Shown here piece after piece: positions 33,310 through 45,599 of a DNA stretch of 64,000 nt. The DNA lies in assembly GCF_031143425.1 (NCBI RefSeq), contig NC_090441.1, positions 225,056,928 to 225,120,927 on the forward strand. The letters run 5' to 3'. A program made the position numbers and the translations under genes. Below the pieces are notes generated by a model. That model made no database searches and was not told where the DNA came from. It was given only the letters and a program-made list of their open reading frames with translations. The stretch comes from Pleurodeles waltl. Its lineage: Eukaryota; Chordata; Amphibia; Caudata; Salamandridae. The number at the start of each line of letters is the position of its first letter. Position 1 is the stretch's first letter.

Positions 33310-33600
33310 CTAAGTGGGAATATCTGGAGAGTCCGTCTGCGTTGTATTTGTATGTTTCCATTGTTCGGGGAAGGCAGCCGTGATGATGGATGCGTTGAGG
33401 ATGGAGGAGGTGGGGCAGGGGTCGGTGGGTCCTCCAGAGTGAATGGAGTTCATGATAGCTGAGGTGCTTTGTGTGGTGAGCTGATCCCTTGAGGGGAGCA
33501 GAGGATTGTCAGTAGTGTCAGTGGCATGAGGAGGCTGTGGCGGTCGGTGGGTTGGGGTTCAAAGTTACTGTAGTTGGTGGCTATCTTAATGTGGAAGCAG
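33310..33600 (-). pseudogene. L2/CR1-like LINE relic, pre-RT region
   Basis: On the minus strand one frame reads SGGPTDPCPTSSILNAS then IITAAFPEQWKHT, matching the S-G-x-x-x-D-P-C-P ... L-N-x-S-L-x-x-x-x-F-P-x-x-W-K-x-A block just upstream of the RT in L2/CR1 LINEs. Upstream frames are broken and the RT itself is missing. Confidence 0.65.
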
Positions 33601-36416
33601 TCCACTAGGGTGTTATACAGTTCCTATCTCACTTACTGACACCATATTGTTACATATATATTTGGCCACTCAGACATGTTGTAGAACATCAACACAGTGT
33701 GCCAAGTTGTTTCAGTGACTTTACCAGCATATGGCATGGAGTTATAGCTGCTTGCAGAGAAAGAAATACAGAGATCACTTGCTGGGGGGAGGAAGAAGAA
33801 TGTTCCATTATTGTAGCACATCCACGAAGAGTACACTGGCTTCAGCACAGAGATTCAAGAAGCAGGCATCAAGCCTGGGAGAAAATTTGCTGAAATAGGA
33901 GTACTTGAAAATCTCCTTAGCATCACTCCACTGGATTCCAGTAGATTTCTGATCTGCATACAATTGTCTTATGTAAGCATTTCATTAAATCTTCTTTTAT
34001 GGTGTGAAGCTCATGTCTTCCCTGCTCCCAGTTCATACTTTAGCAATGCACATATTCCTTCTTCAGGTTTTGATTGACCTACCATTCACCACAGTTCCCC
34101 TAACCTTCAACCCAATGTCTGTGAAGAAATAGAGTCACCAATTGTGTCTTCTAAGAAGGATGTTCCTTTTGAAATCTGTACACCTAAGCACCTTGGACTC
34201 CTTCCCTGTCCATGTTGCCATCTCTAGGCATAGAAGTATTATCCTACTGTAGATTGAAAAACTTACACCAACATTAATCACTCTCCCATATGTGGACTTG
34301 AGACACCACCCTTGTTTGGTCCTGACATAAATTGGAAGTTGGCAATCTCTACCTCTAAAGGCACCTCTTCTCTGTTCATCCACACCATCATGACCTACTC
34401 TGTAACGCAACCAGAGGATTTTAATAAGTCTGGATGAAACTCATGCAATTAACTTTGCAGAAATTATGCAAAATGTCCCAAAAATTAAATGAAATTATGG
34501 GTCAACAGGTTAAATAATGGTGCAGCATTTTGTGCTATTTTTAGACATGAGGACAAATTTTGAGTTAGAAATTGAGCAAAATAGCGAGTGACCTGACCCA
34601 TAATCACTTGCATTCCATCATATCTTTTGCTCCCATGCTCTTATAATTGGATTTATACCAGAAATCTCAAAAATGCAATGTGGTGCATAGAATAATCTTG
34701 GGAATTTCATGTAACAATTGTTATGTTAAATTTTGGGAATGACTTTGGTGAAGACAAATATTTGAACTAAGCCTAGATATCACATCTGGCCAGATCTGAG
34801 CAATCTGTAGACCTTTTCAATCAAATATCTCAAGTCAAATCTTTTCCCCTTGTACTTTAATTAACCCAACATTGTAGCCTTCCCACCCACTCCAAAATGT
34901 GCCATCTTTGGGCACATTTTTGTCCATAACCGTATTTCTGTTTGATTGGTGAAACCATTCCCACATATTACTTGATTCTGGGATTTTTTTGATACGTCCG
35001 TGCATGAAGGAACTTTTAAAATAAAGGTATGAACCACCATACGAGATGCAAAGGACTTCAACTGCAACTGCACAAATAACTTCTGACACAAAACTGGAGC
35101 AGCCTAAAGCAGTCTAAACACGGGGGCCCATGAAGCAAATCAATGCTCCTTCCCAAAAACCATAATATCAGAAAGATGTCCACCCTAAAAATGCACCTTC
35201 CAAGGGAATGGGAATGTCACCGCAATATTGAATGCCCTTCTCACCCACATAAGACTCACTTCATTCTTAAAATATTGGCACTATCCTCTGCAGTCTAAGT
35301 ACCAACATCCACTTTTCTTGTATTGTAAATCTGATATCCTGTTCATAACTTGGTTCTTACACATTATAATATTTTTAAAAACCTTTCCTGCAAAGTGCTC
35401 AACCACTTTCTAAGGTTTAAATGTGCCACAGCAAACACTGTTAAATGAAACAAATTGAAAATATGCATATATATGAGTATATAAATGTACAGGAGGTGAA
35501 CTTATCTACAAAATGAGGCACTGCACCATCAAGAGGGGTAGAGGGAGGAGGCCTTCAGACTGGGATGGGGAAGAGGTTGGACTGGTTGGGGAGAGATTGT
35601 GGTCAGAGCGAGGATGACCTGGTGAGGCAGAGACCGTGGATAAGAGGAGGTGAGGCAGGGCATTCTTAAACACTTTAGAGAACATATGTACAATGTACAA
35701 TCTCTTGCATAACAAGGCTTGTTATTATATAATATTGTTTCACAAATTGTCTCCTTCTAGCCAAGATCAACATAATGTGTGAAGGAAAGTGATAAAGGCA
35801 ACCATCTGGACCATGACCATAGAATTTGAAGGAACCAGGCACTGAAATGCTAATCAATAGCTCTAGAAAGCTGTAGCAAAGGCCTAGCTCCCCAGGGAAC
35901 TGTTCAAACCTTTATTCTGATAATGAGAGCATTGGCACATGGAGTCAAGCTAAAGAAGGGGACTGTCCCCCTCAGAATGGCAAAACTTCTTCTGCTGCAC
36001 ATGGTCAACATTCAGCTACTGCTCGCCAATATTTATAATCCCTCTATGCTAATAATGCTATACTCTAATAAATATCTAAATCTATTATAATTTCTGTATG
36101 TCTGCTTTGCTTTCTTGGCTCAGAGATCTCCGAGAATCAGCCCTCTACGGTGATGACACATAGATGCTGAGGGTGCAGATTAACAAGGATAAGCAATGGT
36201 GGAGTTCAGATATGAAATCCTTCGGGTATTTGTGCTTTTGGAGTCTTACTGGGTGTTCAACTGGTTATACTCCCAAAACTTTATTTTTTGTAAGGATAAC
36301 CACAAGCTTTTTGTTTTGTTTGTTCCATCTTCCTTATGCTGATCAAGACCTACAGGAAGATACTGATCTGTTCAAAGATTGTGTGAACCCCTTTCGATCT
36401 CACGTGAATAAACTTT
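33601..36416. other. Intron sequence, nothing recognised
   Basis: About 2.8 kb, moderately AT-rich. Open frames such as 34135-34410 and 34835-35089 (minus) show no domain. GA-rich patch at 35520-35660. No repeat partner inside the window. Confidence 0.5.
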
Positions 36417-36892
36417 GTGGTATATTTACAAGAAAGTGGAGCATCGGTCCAGATGGGCCACTTTTCTTGTATTCCTCTCGATCCCCCTAACAACACCATG
36501 TTTGGGCTGTATTTACAATACAGCGCACCATGGCGGTCGTTACCCCAACACCTTCTAAATATTTGTAGCTATTGTGCCAAAAACGTTGGTGCAAGTGCAG
36601 CAAAGCAGAGGGAGGCCCATAGGAAGCAGAGGGAGGCCCATAGGCCAATACAGTAGCGTCACTTTAACGCCTGCCTTGTGCCGGCATTACAAATCACCAC
36701 CCCAGGGATGGCGCAGTGAACTGTTGTAAATTGCACAGCACCATTTGTTCGGGCCTCCTGCACTCATGATGCATGCATTGCACCACTTTATGAATATGGC
36801 GCTGGGGAATGGCCTACTTAGCACTGCCTTAGCTTTAAAAAAATGATGCTAAGGTGGAGCTATGAGGCACTAGGGGCTTGCAAATCTGCCCC
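36417..36892. mobile_element. MITE, GGGGCA-type, copy 2
   Basis: The left end GTGGTATATTTACAAG and the reverse complement of the right end GGGGCAGATTTGCAAG, flanked by TTT at 36414-36416 and 36893-36895. The body follows copy 1 (6228-6742): CACCATG palindrome, GTGCAGCAAAGCA, GAGGCCCAT, GGCATTACAAAT. A 20-22-bp tandem duplication (GCAGAGGGAGGCCCATAGG twice) is present near 36602-36645. Confidence 0.7.
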
Positions 36893-36895
36893 TTT

Positions 36896-37629
36896 ATGTC
36901 ACTGCCTTCTTGTCGTCAGCCCCTTGTAGCAACCCTTGGATTCTTTCCTTTCCCATGAGGTATGGGTCCATAGCCCAATCTATTCTCCTAAACATCACTG
37001 TTACACCTCCTACCTTTAGCATTTCCTCCCTTTCAACCCCTCCTTCCTTTTCTAGATGGAACATACCCTCTAAAAGACTCTGGCTTCTTGCAGTCACCAC
37101 GAGGAGCAAACAAGTGCCCTATGACTGAGCAGCGACTGGGCTTTTAGGAGTGAATGTCTATGGCCTGTTGTCATCATTTGAAACTTGAAAAAAAATGCCT
37201 ATCTCCAACAGTATAATTCACATTTGATTTTAGTTGGTTGTATTTAACCCACTGAGAGTACAGATATTTCAGATTATGTCACATTGATGTGCATCTGTTA
37301 TACTCAAATAAAATGCAGGCAAATATGTTTAGTTATAGCATTGAATTGTTGGGAACTCCATTGAAGACAATGAGGTGTCTCAGGGCTACAAATGTCTGGT
37401 ATAAGTCTTCTGCTCCCCGTTCTAATGTTTGTCTTCCTGGTTCTTCCTTTTTAATTCAGAACATTCACCCTCAGTGGGTGGAATGTTCTAATAGCCTTAT
37501 AACCCACAGCCTTTGGTTATAGCAGTTGTTAATGGCCCTCTCCATTTTTATAGCTATGACTAGTGTTCAGGACCTCTAACAATGGTATAGCCCTTGGCAA
37601 CTGGCTAGCAGGCTACAAAAATAGGGTAG
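36896..37629. other. Intron sequence, nothing recognised
   Basis: No motif or repeat partner identified. Confidence 0.45.
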
Positions 37630-37925
37630 CATGAAACTGCATAACTTGCTGTAGCGTAATTACACAGAATTGAAAAATAAAAGCAAAATTTAATGTTCAT
37701 TTTGCAAAATGCAGTTTGCGCTAAAGAAATTACCAGGATGAGCCATTTGGGTAAGTATTCAACTTAAAAGTGTAATTTTGAGTCACTGTCTGCTTTTTGC
37801 AATTTAAAACACTGCTGCCTATGATTGGATTTGTAGTTTTGCCCTCACAAATTACCCAAACGGTCTGCTTGGCTAAAAGAATCTACCTGAAATATTTGCC
37901 ACTCAGGTCCAAATTACTGCTGCTC
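37630..37925. repeat. AT-rich dispersed repeat (reverse partner of 20930-21480)
   Basis: Shares GATTTGTAGTTTTGC and AAACACTGC with the reverse complement of the 21110-21170 region, and similar AAAATTAC blocks. Possibly continues at 38395-38530 after the CpG-rich block. Family unknown. Confidence 0.4.
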
Positions 37926-37929
37926 GCTC

Positions 37930-38395
37930 TGGTGTTTTTAGGGTCGAGCCTGCGTTGCATGCGCTCGCGCATGCGTATCGCAGCAAGACGCTTTAGTATT
38001 TAGAAAAGGGCTCGGAGCCCTGTCAACTTCACGTCAGTGTTTTTTATTGGTTCGCGGGCTTAGCTAATAAAATCTGTTTGCTTTTATTAGTCGAAGACAC
38101 GCATACGTCATGCCTTTTCCGGTGGCTAGCCCTCCTCGATCGCAGCGACCAAGTACAGAAAACATGCGAGGCTCGCTGTTTTCAATCGGGCTCGTGGACT
38201 TCTTTTTCTCTAATTTACGAGCGCGATCTCGCTTGGCAGAAGTCGAGCGCTTTACATAGTTATTTTCACTTTTTCGGGTTATGTACATAAATGCACTTTT
38301 GCCCCATAGGTGAAAAGTCGGGTTAGGAGTTTACAACGCGATCAGCTCTAACATGAGCAAACGCGAGACCCGTTGCATTGTAAATGCTTGTTAGT
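37930..38395. repeat. CpG-rich block, possible SINE or MITE insertion
   Basis: About 465 bp dense in CpG (GCATGCGCTCGCGCATGCG, CTCGATCGCAGCGACC, CGAGCGCGATCTCGC) inside an AT-rich, CpG-poor repeat. It contains an inverted pair TTTACAACGCG/CGTTGCATTGTAAA near its right end. No coding motif, no clear tRNA boxes, no TSD found. Confidence 0.4.
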
Positions 38396-38530
38396 TTTGC
38401 ACTGAAAAATTACTCGAATGGTCCGCACAACTAAAACATCTACCTAAAATGCTGCTTGCATTAAAAATGCATTCAAACAGTACACCTTACAATTAAACAT
38501 TTCTTCCCAGAGTACACCATGTGTCATAAT

Positions 38531-39580
38531 GATATGTTCTCAGTAATTTTGCTTCAATTTTATTACGTGAAAGTACCAACATTACACCGATTACACAAAT
38601 GTAATCATAATTTCACCCAAGCCTACTATAAAAAAATACATAGCCATCAAAGTAGAACTGGAAAGACAGCGTGGCTCCACTTGAGATATCCAGGTAGGAG
38701 CTGGTAACAATGTAGTGTATTAGTTTGGGAAGTTTGAAAGTGTGCGGTTACACCTGGGCATGTGATTGGATGTAATATTTTACCCCAGTCTGCATATGCT
38801 GTTTGTTCTCTTTCATCATCACCTTTTTCCAGGTAGGCAGGCGCCATGTTCTTTGATACTCACTGTTAAGAGATCTGTTTACCTAAGTGTGAATGCTCGG
38901 AATTTTTGTTTGAATAAACATGTGGTGCTAATTAGTTTAAATCTCTGTTTTGTGCTCACATCAACATTTCCTGATATGCTTGTTTGTTGTTTATTTGTTC
39001 AACTGCCCTGCCATCTAATTAAAGGCCTCCATTTCCTGCCCAGTTTCCTGCTGGAAGCAGCATTCTAATTGACAGGAAACACTCAATAATGCGCTAGAAG
39101 GCTCCAGATTAACTCCTGCATTAAAGGCTCTGAATACTGTTTTCAAACACAGCCCCCTGCTCAGCTTAGTCAACCTGTCCGAAGAGAGAACTGTGTTGCC
39201 GTTCAGTGCCATCTTTGGGTTCAGAGTCCTGCTGCTTGTGACTAGAGTAACCCAACACCTTCACTTGGAAGGTGGGGGCCAACAACCCCTTTTGAAGCTC
39301 AGTCCCTTCGTGATATCTTCCAATTGTCTTGAACCCTGAAATCTGGCCAGTCAGCCTGTACGCTCATCGCCATGATTATGACCATTATTCTCTCACCGCA
39401 AGTCTCTTTTGTTAATAAGGGTTAACCTGAAGGGGGAGTGGTGAAATATCTTTGCTTCCTGAGTGGACTGGGTGGAGGCCAAAGTGCATGAAAAATTACT
39501 CTTCCTAAGCGGAGATGGGATCTGATGACCCAGTTGACACTTGAGATGTGTCCCAAGTCCTTTCTTAGGTTACCCGGTCT
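38531..39580. other. Intron sequence, nothing recognised
   Basis: No motif or repeat partner. The part after about 39240 may be the 5' untranslated part of the gypsy relic that follows. Confidence 0.4.
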
Positions 39581-39961
39581 GTGGAAGACAATGGCCCTCA
39601 CCTGTGTCCTGGCAGAATTGCAAAACCTACATTGGAAGAATATGGTCCTGAAGTTGAAACTCCAAAAATGGAAGCCTCTGGACTGAAAATCTGGGAGCAA
39701 TTCCTTCGTAGACCTGCTTCATTTCCTGGTGCTGCTTCCAACGTGGCGTTCATTATCTCGTATTTAGTTGTAAACGTGGGAAATTGGACTACATCTCTGG
39801 TTGAGAATGATGGTCCGATGCTATACAATCTTGCTTCACTCAAAGAAGCAATGTGCAAGCAATTTGCCAAACATACTTTTATGCAGGCAAGCGACAATGA
39901 GTTGTTCAATCTTAAACAGGAAAACAAAGACCTGCTGTCCTACATAACCAATTTCACCTGA
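39581..39961 (+). pseudogene. Gag capsid fragment, Sushi-like
   Basis: 127-codon frame with FPGAASNVAFIISYLVVNVG, then W-x-x-x-L-V-E-N-D-G-P, FAKHTFMQASDNELFNLKQ and LLSYITNFT. The pattern (D/S-x-V-A-F-I-I-S-x-L, W, FxxxF, L-x-x-L-x-Q, Y-x-x-x-F) follows the capsid N-terminal domain of Sushi-type gypsy Gag, the family that gave rise to mammalian RTL/PEG10 genes. No start context is evident, and the frame ends at a stop before the knuckle. Confidence 0.65.
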
Positions 39962-40283
39962 ATAATACTGGAAACAAACTAGCTAGAGAAAAAATAACTA
40001 CCTTGTTCTTCTGGGGCTTGAAGGTTGGCAAGACGTTCTTGCACAGGTAACAGATCACTCTGAGGATTGTGCAGAATTCCTTGACCTACTGGTTAAGTTG
40101 AACCATAGAGCTGGTCAGAGTGAGGGAAAAATCATCCTGGTTCAATTCGAACGCAGTAATAGGCGGAGGAAGCAGAAAGAAGTTGAGGTCAAGTCATCTG
40201 ATAGTAGGGAACCTATTTTGCGTTGAGAAACTCGGAGCCCTGTTTTGAAAGAATAGAAGGACAAAACATGAAAATGAAACCCC

Positions 40284-40763
40284 TGTCTTTGCTGTGGAAA
40301 GGCCGGGCACTTTGCCCGTGAATGCCCTGTCATGCCCAAGAATCCCAGAAAAGCAGTGGTGATTGCCAATAATCCCTTTCCAGATACAGAAAACTTAAAA
40401 GATTGGAGAGGAACGAGAGACACTCTTCGGGTGCCACATGACACAGGATCTCATTATGTCTTGCTAATGCCTTTGCTAGTGCTCCGAGATATCTTACCAT
40501 CACAGTCATGCTAATGATCTCCACTCATTTGCATTAAGCTCTCCAAATCATGCTGATGTTTGTTGCTATTACTTGAGCCAAAACCTTTGATGTCCCTATG
40601 GTTTGTAAGGGCAGTTACTGGATCAGAATTATCTTCCGGCTTGAGCACTTTTCAAACCAAACCCATTCAATTAGTTTACAACAATGGTTATTTGGAGACC
40701 ACCAGGTCCGATCTGATAGATACTTTCATTTTTGTAGCCATCTTGGGAGTGCCTTGGCTTTAG
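40284..40763 (+). pseudogene. Zinc knuckle and protease remnant of the Sushi-like element
   Basis: CLCCGKAGHFAREC at 40284-40325 is a C-x2-C-x4-H-x4-C nucleocapsid knuckle. In the same frame, after stops, IDTFIFVAILGVPWL (ending 40760) matches the conserved I-x-x-x-x-x-x-L-G-x-P-W-L end of Sushi-type proteases. The protease active-site DTG is not preserved in a readable frame. Confidence 0.65.
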
Positions 40764-41421
40764 AGGCATAATCCAAAAATAGACTCGTCCCTACAAGAAG
40801 TGGCTCTGGATTCAAAATTTTGCATAGAAAGTTGCTATAAACTGTCCACTGAGTGGGCACGTACACTCACATGTGCATCAAATGTGAAATCTACTGTTGA
40901 AGGTTTACTTAGTCAATGTCAATACTATCAGGATGTGTTTGATAAGGTTAAGGCCCTCCCACAGAAGCTTTAATTGTTGTATTGACTTAATACTGGGAGC
41001 AACATTGAACTTTAGTCATAATGAAAATTAAAACCTAAAAAAGTATTTGGATGACCTTCTGACCAGTGGGTTCATTAGACATTCCTCCTCACTAGTATTG
41101 TCCCTGTGCTTTTTGTCCCTCAATAGAACGGGAAGTTGAGACTGTGTATTGATAACTGAGCCCTAAATAAAGTGATTATTAAGAATCGATACCTGTTAAC
41201 CTTGATTCTTGTTCTTTTGGACAAGGTAAAGAACTGAACAATATATACTAAATTTGTTTCATAGTGGATGTATCACTTGATTCCCAAGTGCAAAGGTGAC
41301 ATATTGAAGCCCAATCTGTGATTAATTCCAGTATTAATTCAGGCATTCTGCCCATAGAATACTTTAATGTGTCACTCTAAATGGAACCGTTAAATCCAGA
41401 CATGGATCCTGTGCACACTGT

Positions 41422-41712
41422 GGCCCCCATTACGAGTTTCTGCCGCCCGCCAAACTCGTACTGCCATCAGGCAACCGGTGTGGCCTGAACACCGCCAGCC
41501 ATATTAGGAGTATTCCAGCTACCGGCCCTGCGGTGAACAGGGCCTCAACCTTGCCGCCAGCTCGTAATTGAGCTGGTGCCAATGCGGCGGTGCAGCGGGT
41601 GCAGCAGCACCCGTTGCGCTTTCCACTGTTTGTAATTCGGGCAGTGGAAAGCGTGATGGGGCTGTCAATGGGGTCCCCTGCACTGCCCATTAAAGGCTGG
41701 ACTGTTCCCATG
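41422..41712. mobile_element. Serial-hairpin MITE, 3'-truncated copy
   Basis: Starts GGCCCCCATTACGAGTTT, like the ends of 19831-20384 and 62590-63161. It contains consecutive hairpins: GCAGCGGGTGC/GCACCCGTTGC (41592-41602 and 41607-41617, one mismatch) and CGCTTTCCACTG/CAGTGGAAAGCG (41617-41628 and 41642-41653, perfect), then CCCTGCACTGCCCAT as in the longest-armed part of the 62590 element, where it stops. No right terminal repeat. Confidence 0.7.
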
Positions 41713-44039
41713 GGAAAGATTTGCATTTGACTGGGACCAAATTGAGGTGACATGTAGTGCAGAATAGCAATGGACTGGGATACAAACCTGAGTAATTACC
41801 AGGAGCTGAGATTAATTCAAGAATTACGTCCATCACGTTTTTGTTTACTTTAGACTGTCTATACTATAGCCTCACTCTCTATAGCACTTCCTCTGTGTAT
41901 TCCAAGCAACTTTTAAAAAAAATGTTTGCACTCAATATTTACCTGACTAGTCTTCTTTAGTAAACAAGTTTAGACAACATGACTCTTGTCAAAGTAATTT
42001 TATTGGTGCCCACTTAAAAGAAATGTCTCTGCTCCGGGGAGATGATTTTCCCCCAACAGATATATAATCTACACAATGCATTGTAACGGTGCAGTCCCAA
42101 GCGTTACATGAAATTTTCACAATGTAAAATGTTCGAGATTATGCCAAATCACACTGCGTAGTGAAAATTAGGCTCAGGCCTAGTCAGATCTGCTAGTGAA
42201 TTCTTCAGGGTTCTGGACATGTATTTGTTAATGACCATCATCTCTCCCAGATTCCTGGATAGCATTTGAATTAGAAAAACATATTTTTACCAAACTGGTG
42301 TCCCATCCAGCTACAGTACGTCTAGTGCTAAGAAACCTACCTGCATGCATGTGCTTTAGAACTTGACTCAGAGCTGAGTCTTATGGACTGGTTGCATCCA
42401 TTCAGTAATAGCCTTGAGGCTGGAGTGAAAGGTGAGTTGGGTGTCTTATGTTTCTCATGTGTATTCTTGCTGATGGAGGATAAACTATCAAAATGAAAGT
42501 GTTGTGTTGATTTTAAGCATAACAGGGATCAAGGAATGAAGCGCGTACAATTCTCCAAGCCATGAGTAAAGCTTGAGAGCTTAGCTGGAGGCAGGACAGA
42601 AAACGTACACATTAAGGTAAGGCCTTCCTGCCTCCACATTCAAAGACAATCAGAAAAATGTATCCTCATGGCCATATTGGACATATTTTAGAACCTTACA
42701 GTTGATGTGACACCTTAGAAGTGTGAGTATGGAAAGGGGAATAATCACTGACCAACTACCATGCTATGGGTTTCCATTAGCACCTACATTTGGCACCCTT
42801 ATTTTAGCTTTAGGCCCAGAGCTTGTGACCTTTCACACACATACACACTTTATTCATTTTATTATAGTTTGGCGCCGCTTGCTTTTCAGGTTGTTTTTTT
42901 TATATTTTAACCAGCTGCTTTTCTGAGAAGGCAAGGTGTCCTTGTTGCACATTTTCACTAGCCCATTGCACAGATTTTACTCTGTACCCTGCTCAAGGCT
43001 GTCATGTTTGTACACAATATTTTAGCTAGTATTGTCACTCCAAGAGATACGGAGTCAACCCTCAGCTCTAGACCAATTATCATGTCAGGCCTCTTCTTAG
43101 AACACAACATATTGTGTTATGTAAACACCACACAGGCCTAGGGAGGGTAGATGCCATTCCAGTCATGGCCGTCTGAGGAGGTACGCTATTCCTTTGACAG
43201 CTTTGCTGATCCTGGTGTGTCAGGCAGAAGGTTAACAGCACTATGCTCTCATGTTTAGACATAAGGGTGTGGGTAGGAATCATTAGAATCATGATTATGT
43301 CAGGATGCTGGGACTGTTTGTATTTTTTACTCTATTATTCACAATCGTCACTGTATTATGCTTCATCTGCCTAATAACTATAGCTCATGCTTTTTATTAT
43401 CTGGTGCACTCTCTTCAATAAATATATTGAAACCTATCTTGTGCCTCTTTGTCTGCCTTAGCATGTGTGAGATTTTGTGTAACGGAGAGAAAGGGGTATG
43501 ATATGTTCAACCATGACTTCCCTGAGGAATCAGTGCCATGTTTCTAGGCTGCCACAAATCACCTGTACTTTCTAGGTTTAGGTAAGGTGCTGCTAGCTAG
43601 CCGACAAAGTCGACAGCTTCCAGCTGGTGTAGGACTGATGAAGTCACCCACAATCGGTGGAGCTGCCACCCTAAACCAAAGTAAGAGTCCTACGATAACC
43701 ACTGTACCTGTCGGAAGGGTTGCTGTTACTGCAGCCACCATGGTAAAAAGCTGACAAGTGAAGCGATGTCCAAAGAGGTGCCCAAATGTATTGATAATGG
43801 ACTCTCCTTCCCCATGCATTAGACCATTACATTCATATGGTGAACACGTAGATGCCAAAGACTGCATTGAATGGGATATTGGAAAAAGAACTATTGCATT
43901 TTTTAATTATTTATTCCCACAGCAAGCCATTTGTCACTGAATATTACCTGGCAAGCTTTCCTTTGATGAAAAAGATATTACATTTTCTTAGTTCCTTTTG
44001 TTTGCAATCTTTTCCATTCACCTTTTAATCTCTTCCCAG
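41713..44039. other. SRCR-gene intron, nothing firm
   Basis: No conserved domain. AATAAA sites near 43418. Reading frames at 43559-43867 (minus) contain a hydrophobic stretch but no family motif. The final 17 bases TTTTAATCTCTTCCCAG (44023-44039) are the acceptor tract of the next SRCR exon. Confidence 0.5.
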
Positions 44040-44354
44040 GTCCTGATGGTATCTGGTTGGTGAACGGCCCCTCAGTCTGTGCTGGAAGAGTATCAATCAA
44101 GCACAATGGGGTATCGGGAAAAGTCTGTGATGATGGCTGGGATCAGAGAGATGCTTCGGTGGTCTGCAGACAGCTTAGATGTGGAGCTGTGCAAAGCTAT
44201 CAATATAATTCATCATTCGGGAACAGCCCTTTGCCAGTTATGATGGGTAATGTCCAGTGCCAAGGAGATGAGTCTGCACTGTGGAAATGTGCACAGCGAG
44301 GCTGGAATGATAAAACCTGTCCAACAGGGAGGAACGCCGGAGTGACCTGTACAT
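44040..44354 (+). CDS. SRCR (scavenger receptor cysteine-rich, group B) exon, intact
   Basis: Acceptor CTCTTCCCAG and donor GTAAGA bound a 315-bp exon of phase 1-1 (105 codons). The frame reads PDGIWLVNGPSVCAGRVSI, GKVCDDGWDQRDASVVCRQL, RCGAVQ, GNVQCQGDESALWKC and ends NAGVTCT, without stops. All eight cysteines of the group-B SRCR fold are present, with the hallmark V-C-D-D-G-W and V-V-C-R-Q-L motifs. Known role of such modules: extracellular ligand binding in scavenger and mucosal receptors; one exon per domain with symmetric phase allows domain duplication. The 17240 exon of the same strand and phase belongs to the same gene or a tandem neighbour. Which SRCR protein it is cannot be told from two exons. 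Confidence 0.95.
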
Positions 44355-45599
44355 GTAAGATGTGTGACCTTTGTATAAAAGCAAACTTCATTGCATAATG
44401 AATACTTAGGGCACTTTTGTTAAAATAGAAAAAAATGACCTCTGGCAGCAAGCATTTGATCAGGTAGGGCTGTATGAATCATTACTTCCTGTCATTAAAT
44501 ATTTTGCGGTAGAAAATTATGTGTAAATCCACTTTAGACTCATGGGCGAACTTACAAACCACTTTCTTTCATGTATGCTGCTTCTCTCTTTATTATCCAT
44601 CAAATATGACTGCTATGGGTAGGGGTTGGGGGATCCATAAGTAGATTGCTGCCTTGTGTGGCTCCACCAATAAACCGACAATATGAATATTCCTGCATTA
44701 GGCTAGTTAGCACCATTTACTGAGAGATTTCTTAAATCTGACCACATAGAGTTGATCCTATTACTTACAGATAATCTTCACTACCCTGAGCCGTCTATAA
44801 GCTTGGCACTTGCAGGGTGCCAATAGAGGGCGGTGGGAGGATTTAGGAATGGAGAGGAGTATTTCTGTAGAAAGAAAGAAATACTCAGAAAAGTATTTTG
44901 ATTTTGTTGGCATCTTAGGGATGGTGCCGGTTGTGGGGAGATGGAGGGCTGGGGCTAATAGGTAAAATTCTATTTGCATCTTCCTTCATGCTTATGTTTT
45001 GTATTTCCATGTGCAATGTATAGCTTGATGTCTGGAAAAATCTTCCTGACCTGGAATTAACGTACTGCTTTTTACAATTTGTATTTTGGTTTCCGGAGCA
45101 TTCTATTTCACATTCTCATACCTATGAGTGTGCAAAGAAATGCCAGCATTCAAAACTAGACTAGATGTTCCTCTCAAGTCAGAAGCAACCGCTCAACAAG
45201 ATTGTCACAAAGATACAACAACTCATGTGATATTAAATATCCCTCTCAAATCAGATGAACTACTTCAAATGTCCTTGACAAAGTTGTTGGGGGGGGGGGA
45301 GGTTTGTGGCTTCAAGATAAAAAGTGCAAATCCACGTTTGCTACTATAAGTGATTGTGCTTGTTTTTTATAACACAGGTAAATATGCTAATTGCTGTATA
45401 TGCTGATGAATCAGTATCATACTTTTATAAAATGATTTAGCAAGAAAGGTATTTTTTTGGATGATCACCCCTTTGGACCGATGCTGCTGCTTTGTCTACT
45501 CTGAAGTGCAATGGGGTCTGCTGACCATCCCTAGTCCACGTGCTCTGAATCCTCAAAGTGTACGTACAACTGGCTAATACCTGTTTGGCTTATTTAACC
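44355..45599. other. Intron sequence, nothing recognised
   Basis: No motif or repeat partner. A run of ten G at about 45290. Confidence 0.5.

Larger units (their letters stand above)
39581..41240 (+). mobile_element. Ty3/gypsy gag-pol relic, Sushi/Mart-like
   Basis: On + in order: Gag capsid part (39581-39961), a CCHC zinc knuckle (40284-40325), a retropepsin C-terminal region (about 40662-40760) and the start of RT (about 41128-41205, GKLRLCIDN then a stop and ALNKVIIKNRYLLTL). Spacing and order are those of a gypsy element with conventional gag-PR-RT. Frames differ and stops are frequent. It is truncated in RT, and a serial-hairpin MITE fragment begins 180 bp later. Confidence 0.75.

Noticed and set aside
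36602..36645. Tandem GCAGAGGGAGGCCCATAGG duplication considered as a minisatellite
   Set aside because: Only two units, inside a MITE copy and absent from its partner; a local slippage event.
38300..38395. Possible pol III small-RNA gene in the CpG-rich block
   Set aside because: Inverted blocks are present but no convincing A/B boxes or T-run terminator in the right arrangement.
43559..43867. Minus frame with a membrane-like stretch, considered as an endogenous retroviral envelope tail
   Set aside because: No furin site, CX6CC motif or fusion-peptide context, and no matching pol nearby; hydrophobic run alone is not enough.
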